Shown: positions 48,459 through 59,700, counted from the stretch's first letter. The stretch: 64,000 nucleotides of DNA from Pseudomonas batumici (GCF_000820515.1 NZ_JXDG01000014.1:1-64000), one strand, 5' to 3'. Program-made: numbers and translations. The notes: generated by a model not told the origin, from the sequence alone.

Positions 48459-49237
48459 TGACCTACACCACCAATGAAATGATGACGGTGGCCGCCGCCC
48501 GTCGACTGAAGAACGGTTCGGTCTGCTTCGTCGGCATCGGCCTGCCGTCCAAGGCCGCCAACCTCGCGCGCCTGACTTCTTCGCCGGACGTGGTGCTGAT
48601 CTACGAGTCGGGTCCGATTGGCGCCAAGCCCAGTGTGCTGCCGCTGTCCATCGGTGACGGCGAGTTGGCGGAAACCGCCGACACCGTGGTCCCCACCGGC
48701 GAGATCTTCCGCTATTGGCTGCAAGGCGGGCGCATCGATGTCGGCTTTCTCGGCGCGGCCCAGGTCGACCGTTTCGGCAATATCAACACCACCGTGGTCG
48801 GCGACTATTTCTCGCCCAAGGTCCGTCTGCCCGGTGCCGGTGGCGCGCCGGAAATCGCCGGCTCCGCGAAAAGCGTGCTGATAATCCTCAAGCAGTCGTC
48901 GCGCTCCTTTGTCGACAAGCTGGACTTCATCACCTCCGTCGGTCACGGCGAAGGCGGCGATTCGCGCAAGCGCCTGGGCCTGCCGGGTGCCGGTCCCGTA
49001 GGGATCATCACCGACCTGTGCATCATGGAGCCGGAAGCGCAGAGCAACGAATTCATCGTCACCTCGCTGCATCCGGGCGTGACCCGCGAGCAAGTGATCG
49101 CCGCCACCGGCTGGGCCGTGCGTTTCGCCGAGCAGGTGGACAGCACCGCCGCGCCGACCGAGCTTGAACTGAGCGCCCTGCGTGACCTCGAAGCCCGCAC
49201 CGCTGCGGCCCATGGCCAAACCCCGGGAGAAGCCTGA
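48458..49237 (+). CDS. pcaJ: 3-oxoadipate CoA-transferase subunit B (PcaJ/CatJ type)
   Basis: 259-residue beta subunit. The catalytic glutamate is expected in VVLIYESGPIGAKP, and the domain ends LCIMEPEAQSNEFIVTSLHPGVTREQVIAATGW. Both neighbours overlap it (ATG at the pcaI stop; pcaF ATG within TGATG at 49237), so IJF form a coupled operon. Confidence 0.91.
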   Translation: MTYTTNEMMTVAAARRLKNGSVCFVGIGLPSKAANLARLTSSPDVVLIYESGPIGAKPSVLPLSIGDGELAETADTVVPTGEIFRYWLQGGRIDVGFLGAAQVDRFGNINTTVVGDYFSPKVRLPGAGGAPEIAGSAKSVLIILKQSSRSFVDKLDFITSVGHGEGGDSRKRLGLPGAGPVGIITDLCIMEPEAQSNEFIVTSLHPGVTREQVIAATGWAVRFAEQVDSTAAPTELELSALRDLEARTAAAHGQTPGEA

Positions 49238-50439
49238 TGCGCGACGTCTTTATCTGTGACGCCATTCGTACTCCCATCGGTCGCTTCGGTGGCGGCCTGT
49301 CCACGGTGCGCGCCGATGACCTGGCGGCCGTGCCGATCAAGGCGCTGATGGAACGTAACCCGTCGGTGAACTGGAGCGAGGTCGATGAAGTGTTTCTCGG
49401 CTGCGCCAACCAGGCCGGCGAAGACAACCGCAACGTTGCCCGCATGGCGCTGTTGTTGGCGGGGCTGCCGGAAAGCATTCCAGGCGTGACCCTCAACCGT
49501 CTCTGCGCCTCGGGCATGGACGCGATCGGCACCGCATTCCGCGCCATCGCCAGCGGCGAGATGGAACTGGCGATTGCCGGCGGCGTGGAGTCCATGTCCC
49601 GGGCACCCTTCGTGATGGGCAAGGCTGACGCGGCGTTTTCCCGCAACATGAAACTGGAAGACACCACCATCGGCTGGCGCTTTATCAACCCGCTGATGAA
49701 GGCCCAATACGGTGTCGATGCGATGCCGCAGACCGGCGATAACGTGGCGGACGACTATCGAGTGTCCCGTGCCGACCAGGACGCGTTTGCCCTGCGCAGC
49801 CAGCAACGGACGGCGGTTGCTCAGGCCGCCGGTTTCTTCGATGAAGAAATCGTGCCGGTGCGTATCGCCCATAAGAAAGGCGAAACCGTGGTGGCACAGG
49901 ATGAACATCCACGGGCCGACACGACGCTGGAAGCCCTGGCCAAACTCAAGCCGGTCAACGGCCCGGACAAGACCGTCACCGCCGGCAATGCGTCCGGTGT
50001 CAACGATGGGGCCGCGGCGCTGATCCTGGCGTCTGCCGAGGCCGTGAAGAAACACGGCCTGACGCCGCGTGCCCGGGTGCTCGGCATGGCCAGCGCGGGT
50101 GTCGCGCCGCGGGTCATGGGGATCGGCCCGGTACCGGCGGTGCGCAAGTTGACCGAGCGCCTGGGGCTGGCCGTCAGTGACTTCGACGTCATCGAACTCA
50201 ACGAAGCCTTCGCCAGCCAGGGCCTGGCGGTCCTGCGTGAACTGGGCATTGCCGACGATGCGCCGCAGGTCAACCCGAACGGTGGGGCCATCGCCCTCGG
50301 TCATCCGTTGGGCATGAGCGGCGCCCGCCTGGTGCTGACGGCGCTCCACCAGTTGGAGAAGACCGGCGGCAGCAAGGGCCTGGCGACCATGTGTGTCGGT
50401 GTCGGACAGGGGCTGGCGCTGGCGATTGAACGGATCTGA
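49237..50439 (+). CDS. pcaF: Beta-ketoadipyl-CoA thiolase
   Basis: 400-residue thiolase that splits 3-oxoadipyl-CoA into acetyl-CoA and succinyl-CoA. Catalytic cysteine in LNRLCASGMDAIG, histidine in GGAIALGHPLGMSGARL, second cysteine in MCVGVGQGLA. Last step of the pathway. Its length and its DAIRTPIGRFGGGLSTVRADDLAA start match PcaF. Confidence 0.96.
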   Translation: MRDVFICDAIRTPIGRFGGGLSTVRADDLAAVPIKALMERNPSVNWSEVDEVFLGCANQAGEDNRNVARMALLLAGLPESIPGVTLNRLCASGMDAIGTAFRAIASGEMELAIAGGVESMSRAPFVMGKADAAFSRNMKLEDTTIGWRFINPLMKAQYGVDAMPQTGDNVADDYRVSRADQDAFALRSQQRTAVAQAAGFFDEEIVPVRIAHKKGETVVAQDEHPRADTTLEALAKLKPVNGPDKTVTAGNASGVNDGAAALILASAEAVKKHGLTPRARVLGMASAGVAPRVMGIGPVPAVRKLTERLGLAVSDFDVIELNEAFASQGLAVLRELGIADDAPQVNPNGGAIALGHPLGMSGARLVLTALHQLEKTGGSKGLATMCVGVGQGLALAIERI

Positions 50440-50461
50440 GATCCACAGGCAACAAAACAGG

Positions 50462-50495
50462 CGCCCGGATGACTGCCACGCACCGTCATTCGGGC
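50462..50495 (+). terminator. Hairpin between pcaF and pcaT
   Basis: CGCCCGGATGAC / GTCATTCGGGCG with a 10-base loop, about 20 bases past pcaF. No T-run; may reduce readthrough into pcaT or protect the 3' end. Confidence 0.45.
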
Positions 50496-50567
50496 GAATG
50501 TTCTTGCGAAACAGGCTCGTTGCAAAGTATGTCTAGACTGCAACTTACCTCCTTCGAGTGATGAAAC

Positions 50568-51863
50568 ATGACAACAACAACGATGCCGTACACTGCCGAA
50601 GAACGTAACAAGAGGATCATTGCCATTGTCGGCGCTTCTTCCGGCAACCTGGTCGAATGGTTCGACTTCTACGTCTATGCCTTCTGTGCCATCTACTTCG
50701 CCCCTGCGTTCTTTCCCTCCGACAATCCCACGGTGCAGTTGGTCAACACCGCCGGGGTGTTCGCCGCCGGCTTCCTGATGCGGCCGATCGGCGGCTGGCT
50801 GTTCGGTCGCGTGGCCGACAAGCACGGACGCAAGAACTCGATGGTGATCTCGGTGCTGATGATGTGCGCCGGCTCCCTGGTCATCGCCTTCCTGCCCGGC
50901 TACGCGACCATCGGTGCCTGGGCGCCGGTTCTGCTGTTGTTGGCGCGACTGTTCCAGGGCCTGTCGGTGGGCGGTGAATACGGCACCACCGCGACCTACA
51001 TGAGCGAGGTGGCCCTGCGTGGCCAGCGCGGTTTCTTTGCCTCGTTCCAGTACGTGACCCTGATCGGTGGCCAGTTGCTGGCGGTGCTGGTACTGGTGAT
51101 CATCCAGCAGTTCCTCACCGAACCTGAGATCAAGGCCTGGGGCTGGCGGGTTCCGTTCGTGATCGGCGCCATCGCGGCGCTGATCTCGCTGTTTCTGCGT
51201 CGTGCCCTGAAGGAAACCACCAGCAAGGAAAACCGCGAGGACAAGGACGCCGGCAGCATGCGGGCGCTGTTCCGCGATCACAAGGCCGCCTTCATCACCG
51301 TGCTCGGCTATACCGCCGGCGGCTCGCTGATTTTCTACACCTTCACCACCTACATGCAGAAGTACCTGGTGAACACCACCGGCATGACGGCCAAGACCGC
51401 CAGCTTCATCATGACCGCCGTGCTCTTCCTTTATATGTGCATGCAGCCGTTCTTCGGCATGCTCTCGGACAGGATCGGCCGGCGTAACTCGATGCTCTGG
51501 TTCGGCGCGTTGGGCGCCGTGTTCACGGTGCCGATCCTGCTGGCCCTGAAGACTGTCACCAGCCCGTTCCTGGCGTTCGTGCTGATCACCCTGGCCCTGG
51601 CGATCGTCAGTTTCTATACCTCCATCAGTGGCCTGGTCAAAGCCGAGATGTTCCCGGTCCAGGTACGGGCACTGGGCGTGGGCCTGGCCTACGCGGTGGC
51701 GAATGCGGTCTTCGGTGGTTCGGCGGAATACGTGGCCCTGAACCTGAAGCTGGCGGGGATGGAAAACGCCTTCTACTGGTATGTGACCGTGATGATGGTG
51801 GTCGCTTTCCTGTTCAGCCTGCGCCTGCCGAAGCAGGCGGCCTACCTGCATAGCGATCATTGA
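50568..51863 (+). CDS. pcaT: MFS transporter PcaT (dicarboxylate / beta-ketoadipate)
   Basis: 431-residue carrier of the metabolite:H+ symporter family with 12 helices, motif [15 protein letters not shown] and the family signature [22 protein letters not shown]. In P. putida PcaT imports beta-ketoadipate. Placement inside the pca cluster supports the same role here. Confidence 0.9.
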   Translation: MTTTTMPYTAEERNKRIIAIVGASSGNLVEWFDFYVYAFCAIYFAPAFFPSDNPTVQLVNTAGVFAAGFLMRPIGGWLFGRVADKHGRKNSMVISVLMMCAGSLVIAFLPGYATIGAWAPVLLLLARLFQGLSVGGEYGTTATYMSEVALRGQRGFFASFQYVTLIGGQLLAVLVLVIIQQFLTEPEIKAWGWRVPFVIGAIAALISLFLRRALKETTSKENREDKDAGSMRALFRDHKAAFITVLGYTAGGSLIFYTFTTYMQKYLVNTTGMTAKTASFIMTAVLFLYMCMQPFFGMLSDRIGRRNSMLWFGALGAVFTVPILLALKTVTSPFLAFVLITLALAIVSFYTSISGLVKAEMFPVQVRALGVGLAYAVANAVFGGSAEYVALNLKLAGMENAFYWYVTVMMVVAFLFSLRLPKQAAYLHSDH

Positions 51864-51946
51864 TCGGTTCGCGCGTCCTTTGCGGGCGCGCTTCACCCCT
51901 GTAACGACCGGACCCTACCGTTGGCTTTCATTTGAAGGAGATGAGC

Positions 51947-52741
51947 GTGGCTTTCGTACAACTTGCCGAAGGTGAACTGAATTACCAGCTGGAGGGCCCG
52001 CCCGGTGCGCCGGTCCTGGTGTTGTCCAACTCGCTGGGAACCGATCTGGGGATGTGGGACACCCAGATACCCGCGTTTGCCGAGCATTTTCGGGTCTTGC
52101 GCTACGACACCCGCGGCCATGGCCGCTCGCTGGTCACGCCCGGGCCCTACAGCATCGAGCAACTGGGGCGTGACGTGCTGGCGTTGCTGGACGCGCTGCA
52201 GATCGAGCGCGCGCATTTCTGCGGCCTGTCCATGGGCGGCCTGATCGGTCAGTGGCTGGGGATCAACGCCGGCCACCGTCTGCAGCGGCTGATCGTCTGC
52301 AACACGGCGGCGAAGATCGGCGATCCGAGCATCTGGAATCCACGGATCGAGGCGGTGTCGACGGGCGGCCAGGCGGCGATGCTGGCCCTGCGCGACGGGG
52401 CGGTTTCACGCTGGTTCACCGCGGAATTCGCCCAGGCGCATCCGGATCGGGTCACGCCGATTACCGATATGCTTGCCGCCACGTCGCCCCAGGGCTATGC
52501 GGCCAACTGCTGTGCGGTGCGCGACGCGGATTTTCGCGATCAACTGGTGCAGATCCAAGTGCCGCTGCTGGTGATTTCCGGTACCGAGGATGCGGTGACG
52601 CCCCCGTCGGGCGGGATCTTTATCCAGGAGCACGTCGAGGGCGCCGAATACGCCGAGTTCCACGCCGCGCACCTGTCCAACGTGCAGGCCGGCGATGCGT
52701 TCAGCCAGCGGGTGCTGGCGTTTCTGTCCGCCGGGGCTTGA
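51947..52741 (+). CDS. pcaD: 3-oxoadipate enol-lactonase
   Basis: 264-residue alpha/beta hydrolase converting 3-oxoadipate enol-lactone to 3-oxoadipate. Nucleophile in FCGLSMGGLIGQW, oxyanion region LSNSLGTDLGMWD, the acid in GTEDAVTPP and the histidine in AAHLSNVQ. GTG at 51947 is preferred: GGAG lies six bases before it, while the ATG at 51941 touches that site. pcaB, which normally sits between pcaT and pcaD, is absent. Confidence 0.94.
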   Translation: MAFVQLAEGELNYQLEGPPGAPVLVLSNSLGTDLGMWDTQIPAFAEHFRVLRYDTRGHGRSLVTPGPYSIEQLGRDVLALLDALQIERAHFCGLSMGGLIGQWLGINAGHRLQRLIVCNTAAKIGDPSIWNPRIEAVSTGGQAAMLALRDGAVSRWFTAEFAQAHPDRVTPITDMLAATSPQGYAANCCAVRDADFRDQLVQIQVPLLVISGTEDAVTPPSGGIFIQEHVEGAEYAEFHAAHLSNVQAGDAFSQRVLAFLSAGA

Positions 52742-52870
52742 AAGGTTTCGAGCGAAATCTTTCTCTTTTGGATGAAAATTTCGCCGCCACCTGAACAGCT
52801 CCGGGTGTTTGTGCTCTGATGGAAGCAATGGCTGCTCTGCCATTGCTTTGATCTGGACCCGCCCAATCCC

Positions 52871-53770
52871 ATGAAGTCGTTTGCCGCACTCTTGTCCGCC
52901 GTTGTGATCGCCGTCAGCCTGGCCGGTTGCATCGGTCCGCCGATGCCCTTGACCGCACAGACCGAACAGGCCCTGCGCTCGCAACCACCGATCCGTTTCC
53001 TGCTGACCTTCGATGACGGGCCCAGCGCCTCGAGTTTCTGGAACCCGACGGCGTCGGTGCTCGACGACCTGGCGCGCAACCCGATCCAGCCGGGGATCAA
53101 GGCCGTGTTCTTTGTCCAGACCCGTGCCCCGCGGGCCGGCAACAGCGACATCGGTCGTGCGCTGATGCGGCGCGAGCATGCCGAGGGGCATATCCTCGGC
53201 TTTCATACTGCGACCCCCTGGCACACCAATCACCGCTCGCTGAGTCCGGAGGAACTGGAACAGTCGCTCACCGACGGCAGTGCGGATATTGCGGCGATCA
53301 CCGGTGCGCCACCGACGATCCTGCGCCCGCCGTTCTGGAACTACGACAAGCGCACTTTCGCCGCCTACCAGCAGCATGGCCTGCACGTGTTGTTGACGGA
53401 CCTGAGTGCCAATGACGGCAAGATCTGGGGCATTACCGCCAGCCCGCAGCGCCGGGCCAACCTGCTCAAGCACCTGGCCGAGGTCCGCGAGCAGATTGCC
53501 CAGGGCAAGATGCCGGTGGTCGATGGGGTGATTCCGGTGGTGGTGACTTTCCACGACCTCAATCGCTACACCGCCCGGCATATGCAGGAGTATTTGCAGA
53601 TCCTGATGGACTGCGCACGGGAGACCGGAGTGCGGACGGCCGAGCAACCGTTCTATACGGATCGCTCGGTTTTGTTGCGGGCCGTGATGGCCCGCACGGT
53701 TCAGGACAGTTCCGTGCCCGTGCGTTTGCCCGGGTTCTGGAACTGGTGGTGGAACAAGAATTCAGAGTAG
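52871..53770 (+). CDS. Polysaccharide deacetylase lipoprotein
   Basis: 299-residue NodB-domain protein with a lipoprotein signal (KSFAALLSAVVIAVSLAGC). Motif 1 FLLTFDDGPSASSF, motif 2 HTATPWHTNH and motif 3 LRPPFWNYDK are in place, so a metal-dependent carbohydrate esterase is expected at the outer or inner membrane. It sits where pcaC would be in other Pseudomonas. The link to aromatic metabolism is unclear. Confidence 0.85.
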   Translation: MKSFAALLSAVVIAVSLAGCIGPPMPLTAQTEQALRSQPPIRFLLTFDDGPSASSFWNPTASVLDDLARNPIQPGIKAVFFVQTRAPRAGNSDIGRALMRREHAEGHILGFHTATPWHTNHRSLSPEELEQSLTDGSADIAAITGAPPTILRPPFWNYDKRTFAAYQQHGLHVLLTDLSANDGKIWGITASPQRRANLLKHLAEVREQIAQGKMPVVDGVIPVVVTFHDLNRYTARHMQEYLQILMDCARETGVRTAEQPFYTDRSVLLRAVMARTVQDSSVPVRLPGFWNWWWNKNSE

Positions 53771-53782
53771 GCCGAGGTAGGC

Positions 53783-55045
53783 CTACAGCAACGAAATCGG
53801 ATAGCTGACGATCAGGCGGTTTTCGTCGAATTCGTTGCTGCTGAAACTCTTGCGAATGCTGGAGTTGCGCCAGCGCACGTTGAGGTTCTTGAAGCTACCG
53901 CTTTGCACGGTGTAGCCCAGCTCGGACTCACGCCCCCACTCCTTGCCGTCGGTAATGGCCCCGGTGTGCACGTTGTCCCCGCTGATATAGCGGTTCATCA
54001 GGGTCAACCCCGGAATGCCGAGGGCCGCGAAGTTGTAGTCATGGCGCAGCTGCCAGGACTTCTCCCGGGCGTTGTCGTAGCTGTTGTTGTAGCTGTCGTT
54101 GGCCAGGGTGCCGCCGCTGGTGCCGTTGACGCGCATCCAGACGCTGTTGCCGGTGAGTTTCTGCAAGCCGACATAGAAGGTGTTGCCGCCGTATTTGGCC
54201 GAGAACAGCCCGGACATGGTCTTGTTCTCCAGTTCGCCAGCGCGGGCGCTGCCGTCGTCCTTGCCGTAGAAGTAGCCGAGGTTGGCGCCCAAGGTCCAGT
54301 CGCCCAGCGGTTGGCTGTGGACCAGGTTGACGTACTGCTGGCTGTAGATGTCCTTGAGCTGGGCATTCCACAGCCCGATCATCGTGCGCTTGTCATTGAA
54401 GGTGTATTCGCCGCCCTCGAAGTTGAAACGGTCGGAGGTGATGCCTGGCTTACCGTTCATGAACATGTCGGTCATGCTCGAATCGTTACGCGGGCTGTTC
54501 TTCTGGAACTGGCCGCCGTAGAGGGTCAGGCCGTCGATTTCCTTCGAGGTGATCTGGCCGCCGCGAAAGGTTTGCGGCAGCGAGCGACCGTCGTCCGAGC
54601 GCAGGATCGGCAGCACCGGCATCCATTCGCCGACCTTCAGTTCCGTCTTGGAAATCTTCGCCTTGAAGGCCACGTCCAGGCGCCCGAAGTTGCTGGCTGG
54701 GCGTCCGTTACCGTCCAGTGGCAGCAACTGGGTACCGCCGGTGCCTTTGCCGCCGTCAAGCTTTTCCGAGAAGGTGCCCAGCACATCGGCGCCGAAGCCC
54801 ACGGTGCCCTGGGTGAAGCCGGATCGGGCATCGAGGATGAAGCTCTGCGTCCATTCCTGGGCCTTTGATTGAGGGAAGGCCGGGTTGGTGAAGTTGCGGT
54901 TGATGAAGAAGTTACGCAGGTTCAGGTTGGCTTGGGCGTCCTCCACAAAGCCATGTTCCTCGGCCATGGCCGGCAGGGTCGCGCTGGCCATGGCGATGGC
55001 CAGCAGGGTGCGGGAGGAAACGATGCGCGTGTTCAGTGGCTTCAT
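53783..55045 (-). CDS. OprD-family outer-membrane porin, PcaR-regulon member
   Basis: 420-residue porin with a signal peptide (ASATLPAMA, cut before EEHGF), the OprD start FVEDAQANLNLRNFFINRNF and a C-terminal beta-strand ending in SYPISLL. It belongs to the BenF/PcaP-like group that admits aromatic acids. A PcaR-type site lies about 215 bases upstream (55260-55274), which supports protocatechuate or similar as substrate. Confidence 0.88.
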   Translation of the reverse strand: MKPLNTRIVSSRTLLAIAMASATLPAMAEEHGFVEDAQANLNLRNFFINRNFTNPAFPQSKAQEWTQSFILDARSGFTQGTVGFGADVLGTFSEKLDGGKGTGGTQLLPLDGNGRPASNFGRLDVAFKAKISKTELKVGEWMPVLPILRSDDGRSLPQTFRGGQITSKEIDGLTLYGGQFQKNSPRNDSSMTDMFMNGKPGITSDRFNFEGGEYTFNDKRTMIGLWNAQLKDIYSQQYVNLVHSQPLGDWTLGANLGYFYGKDDGSARAGELENKTMSGLFSAKYGGNTFYVGLQKLTGNSVWMRVNGTSGGTLANDSYNNSYDNAREKSWQLRHDYNFAALGIPGLTLMNRYISGDNVHTGAITDGKEWGRESELGYTVQSGSFKNLNVRWRNSSIRKSFSSNEFDENRLIVSYPISLL

Positions 55046-55259
55046 GGATCGGTCTCTCTAGTTGTTAGGGATGAAGCAGGGCGTAGCCGCAACCAGGGGT
55101 GCAGACAAGGTGTTCGAACGGGGAACGGCGGGTGTGATCAGCCGGTGAGGGCGGGGTATCGAGACATGCGGATGAACCTGTTGTTGTTATGGCTATGGGT
55201 CAGTGCAGGGAATGGTGCGGCGAATTAACCAGTTAGTTCAATTGAGATCGGGCGATTTT

Positions 55260-55274
55260 GTGCGATTATCGAAC
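55260..55274. promoter_or_regulatory. PcaR operator upstream of the porin gene
   Basis: GTGCGATTATCGAAC is an exact reverse complement of the PcaR consensus GTTCGATAATCGCAC. It is the only such site between the porin and the efflux operon. The 215-base distance from the porin start implies a long leader. Confidence 0.78.
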
Positions 55275-55291
55275 AGAACAGTTCAGGGATG

Positions 55292-55318
55292 AAAAAACCC
55301 GCCGGTGGCGGGTTTTTT
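55292..55318. terminator. Terminator after ttgC
   Basis: AAAAAACCCGCC-GGT-GGCGGGTTTTTT, symmetric and able to work on both strands; 17 bases beyond the ttgC stop. Confidence 0.92.
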
Positions 55319-55335
55319 GTGTGGCGTGAAAGGCT

Positions 55336-56787
55336 TCAGCCCTTCGGTGGCGTCTCGTCGATCGGCTGGGCCTGGCCGGCCTGCTCGTACCAGCCACCGC
55401 CGAGGGCCTTGTACAGGTTGACCTCGCTGGTGAGCTGCGACAGGCGATCGCTGATCAGCGATTGCTGGGCGCTGAACAACGAGCGCTGGGCATCGAGGAA
55501 GGTCAGGTTGCTGTCGACACCAATGCGGTAGCGACGCTCGGCCAGGCGGTAGTAATCCTGGTTGGCGGCGACCAGGTCACGCTGGGCCTGCAACTGCTGG
55601 TTGAAGGTCTGGCGCGCAGCCAGGCCGTCGGAGACTTCCCGGAAGCCGGTCTGAATGGCTTTCTCGTAGTTGGCGACGCTGATCTCCTTCTGGATTTTCG
55701 AGTAATCCAGGCTGGCTTTCAGGCTGCCGGCGTTGAAGATCGGAATGTTGATACTCGGCGAGAACGACCAGGTCCCCGAACCGCCCTTGAACAGGCCACC
55801 CATGTCCGGGCTCAAGGTCCCGGCATTGGCGGTCAGGCTGATGCTCGGGAAGAACGCCGCGCGTGCGGCGCCGATATTGGCATTGGCCGCCAGCAACTGG
55901 TGCTCGGCGCTTAGAATATCCGGACGCCGTTGCAGCAGGTCGGACGGCAGGCCGGCCGGCATCTCGCTGAGCAGTTTGGCCGACAGCGGTTGAGCCTCCG
56001 GCAGGTTGGCCGGCAAACCGCTACCGAGCAGCAACGTCAGGCTGTTCTGGTCTTCGGCGACCTGGCGGGTGAATTGCGCCAGCTTGACCCGGGCACCTTC
56101 CACCGAGGTCCGCGCCTGGCTCAGGTCCAGGGCGGAGGCCACACCGACTTCGTTGCTGCGTGCCGTCAGCTTGTAGCTTTCCTCGTAGGCGGCCAGGGTT
56201 TCCTGGGTCAGCTTGAGCAGTTCCTTGTCGGCCTGCCAGGTCAGGTAGGCGTTGGCCACGCTGGCCACCAGGCTGATCTGCGTGCTGCGGCGGGCTTCTT
56301 CGCTGGCGAAGTAGGTCTGCAGCGCCTTCTCGCTCAGGCTACGGACACGACCGAACAGGTCCAGCTCATAGGAGCTGACCCCAAGGGTCGCCGAGTACTG
56401 GCTGTTGATCCTTTCCGTGCCGGTACTCGAGACGTTGGCCGGTACGCGTTGGCGACTGCCGTTGCCATTGGCCGTGACGGCCGGGAACAGGTCGGCGCGC
56501 TGGATCTGGTACTGGGCGCGGTAGGCGTCGATGTTCAGCGCCGCGACCCGCAGGTCGCGGTTGTTTTCCAGGGCGACCTGGATCAGCTGCCGCAGTGCCG
56601 GGTCGTTGAAGAACTGCCGCCAGCCCTGTTCGGCTGCCGCGACGTCTGCCGCCTGGGCCGGCGAGTAGGCCGGCCCTTGCGGGTACTGCGCCGCCACCGG
56701 CGCTGCGGGGCGCTGGTAGTCGGGGATCAACGAGCAACCGCTGAGCACGAAGGCCGCGACCGCTACACTGAGAAGGGACTTGCTCAT
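55336..56787 (-). CDS. ttgC: Efflux outer-membrane channel TtgC/OprM
   Basis: 483-residue OprM/TolC-family lipoprotein: signal [15 protein letters not shown], then two outer-membrane factor domains ([65 protein letters not shown]). Overlaps ttgB by 4 bases. Forms the exit duct of a tripartite pump that exports solvents, antibiotics and flavonoids in relatives. Confidence 0.94.
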   Translation of the reverse strand: MSKSLLSVAVAAFVLSGCSLIPDYQRPAAPVAAQYPQGPAYSPAQAADVAAAEQGWRQFFNDPALRQLIQVALENNRDLRVAALNIDAYRAQYQIQRADLFPAVTANGNGSRQRVPANVSSTGTERINSQYSATLGVSSYELDLFGRVRSLSEKALQTYFASEEARRSTQISLVASVANAYLTWQADKELLKLTQETLAAYEESYKLTARSNEVGVASALDLSQARTSVEGARVKLAQFTRQVAEDQNSLTLLLGSGLPANLPEAQPLSAKLLSEMPAGLPSDLLQRRPDILSAEHQLLAANANIGAARAAFFPSISLTANAGTLSPDMGGLFKGGSGTWSFSPSINIPIFNAGSLKASLDYSKIQKEISVANYEKAIQTGFREVSDGLAARQTFNQQLQAQRDLVAANQDYYRLAERRYRIGVDSNLTFLDAQRSLFSAQQSLISDRLSQLTSEVNLYKALGGGWYEQAGQAQPIDETPPKG

Positions 56788-59700
56788 TGGGCAGCCTCAT
56801 TGCTTAGAGTTTCAGTCGTGTCCGACTGCTGGTGCTTTTTCTCGCCGCCGATGGACGACACCGATACGAAGAACAGCGGAACCCAGAAAATCGCCAGGAT
56901 CGTCGCGGTGATCATACCGCCGATCACCCCGGTACCGATGGCGTGCTGGCTGCCTGAGCCTGCACCGGTGGAGATCGCCAGCGGCACCACGCCGAGGATG
57001 AAGGCCAGGGAGGTCATGATGATCGGACGCAAACGCATGCGGCAAGCCTCGATCGCCGCGTCCACCAGGCTGCGTCCCTGTTCATGCAGCTCCTTGGCGA
57101 ACTCCACGATCAGGATGGCGTTTTTCGCCGCCAGGCCGATGGTCGTCAACAGGCCCACCTGGAAGTACACGTCGTTGGACAGCCCGCGGAAGGTCGTCGC
57201 CAACAGCGCACCGATGATCCCCAGCGGTACCACCAGCACCACGGCGATTGGAATCGACCAGCTCTCGTACAGTGCGGCCAGGCACAGGAACACCATCAGC
57301 AGCGACAGGGCGAACAGCGCCGGCGCCTGGGAGCCGGACAGCTTCTCCTCGTACGACAGGCCCGTCCAGGAGATCCCGACGCCGGCCGGCAGTTTCGCGG
57401 CGATCGCCTCGACTTCCGCCAGGGCCTGGCCGGTACTGTAGCCGGGGGCCGGGGCACCGAGAATTTCCATGGCGGCGACGCCGTTGAAACGTGACAGTTT
57501 CGGCGAACCGTAGACCCACTCACCCTTGGCGAACGCGGAGAACGGCACCATGACCCCGGCTTTGTTGCGCACGTACCATTTCTGCAGGTCTTCAGGGCTC
57601 ATCCGTGAACTGGGCATGCCTTGCACGAACACCTTCTTCACCCGACCACGGTCGATGAAGTCGTTGACATAATTGGCGCCCAGCGCAATCGACAAGCTGC
57701 TGTTGATGTCCGCGAGGGACAGGCCCAGGGCACTGGCGCGCTCGTCGTCGATGCTCAGTTGGTACTGCGGCTCGTCGTTCAGGCCGTTTGGACGAACCTG
57801 GGCAAGCACCTTGCTCTGCGCCGCCATGCCGAGGAACTGGTTGCGGGCGGCCATCAACTTGTCGTGACCGATACCGGCCTGGTCCTGCAGATAGACGTCG
57901 AAACCGATGGCATTACCCAATTCCAGTACCGCCGGAGGGGCGAAGGCAAACACCATCGCGTCGCGGAACGAGAAGAAGTGCTGCTGCGCACGGGCGGCGA
58001 GGCTGAACACGGTGTTCTGGCTGGAGCGTTCATGCCAGGGCTTGAGCATGATGAAGCCCAGGCCCGAGCTCTGGCCGTTACCGGCGAAGTTGAAGCCGCG
58101 TACGGTAAACACCGAGGCCACGGTGTCGGTTTCCTGGGTCAACAGGTATTCGCGCATTTCGTCGAGTACCGCCTGGGTCCGCTCGGCGCTGGAGCCGGCT
58201 GGCGTCTGTACCTGGGCGAACAAGACGCCCTGGTCTTCTTCCGGCAGGAACGAGGTCGGAATACGGGTGAACAGCCAGATCATGCCGGCAAAGATGATCA
58301 CGTAGACCAGCAGGTACGGCGCCTTGTGGCGCAGGATGCTGCCCACGGTGCGTTCGTAGCCGCGGACACTGCGGTCGAAGTTGCGGTTGAACCAGCCGAA
58401 GAAGCCGCGCTTGGCGGTGCCGTGGTCGCCCTTGGCAATCGGCTTGAGCATGGTGGCGCACAGGGCCGGGGTGAAGATCAGGGCGACCATCACCGACAGG
58501 GCCATGGCCGAGACGATGGTGATCGAGAACTGCCTGTAGATCACCCCGGTGGAGCCGGCGAAGAACGCCATGGGCAGCAATACCGCCGAGAGCACGAGGG
58601 CGATACCCACCAGCGCGCCCTGGATCTGCCCCATGGATCGCTTCGTCGCCTCCTTGGGCGACAGGCCTTCCTCGCTCATCACCCGCTCGACGTTTTCCAC
58701 CACGACGATGGCATCGTCCACCAGCAAGCCGATGGCCAGTACCATGCCGAACATGGTCAGGGTGTTGATGCTGAAGCCGGCCGCAGCGAGGATCCCGAAA
58801 GTCCCCAGCAACACCACCGGAACGGTCATGGTGGTGATGATGGTGGCGCGGAAGTTCTGCAGGAACAGGAACATCACCAGGAACACCAGCACGATCGCCT
58901 CGACCAGGGTTTCAACCACGCCCTTGATCGATTCGGTCACCACCGGGGTGGTGTCGTACGGGTAGACCACTTGCATGCCCGGCGGAAAGAACGGCTCCAG
59001 CGTGGAGATGGTCTTGCGCAGGGCCTTGGCGGTGTCCAGGGCGTTGGCGCCGGCCGCGAGCTTCACCGCCAGGCCGGATGCCGGCTTGCCGTTGAACTGG
59101 GCGTTGACGCTGTAGTTTTCGCCACCGAGGGCGACATCGGCGACATCACCCAGGCGCACCTGCGAGCCGTCCTGGTTGACCTTGAGCAGAATGGCCTTGA
59201 ACTGTTCGGCGGTCTGCAGGCGGGTCTTGCCGATGATGGTTGCGTTCAACTGTTGACCAGGCATGGCCGGCAGCCCACCCAGCTGCCCGGAAGCCACCTG
59301 GACGTTCTGCGCGGCGATGGCGGTTTTCACGTCCACCGGGGTCAGCTTGAAGTTGTTCAGCTTGGCCGGGTCGAGCCAGATGCGCATCGCATACTGGGCA
59401 CCGAACACCTGGAAGTCACCGACACCGGCGGTCCGCGAGATCGGGTCCTGCATGTTGGACACGATGTAGTTCGCCAGGTCGTCCCGGTTCATGCTGCCGT
59501 CCGTGGAGACGACACCGATCACCATCAGGTAGTTCTTCACCGACTTGGTCACGCGAATACCCTGTTGCTGCACTTCTTGCGGCAGCAGCGGGGTGGCCAG
59601 GTTCAGCTTGTTCTGCACCTGGACCTGCGCGGTATCGGGGCTGGTGCCCTGGTTGAAGGTCGCGGTAATGGTCATGCTGCCGTCGGAGTTGCTCGACGAC

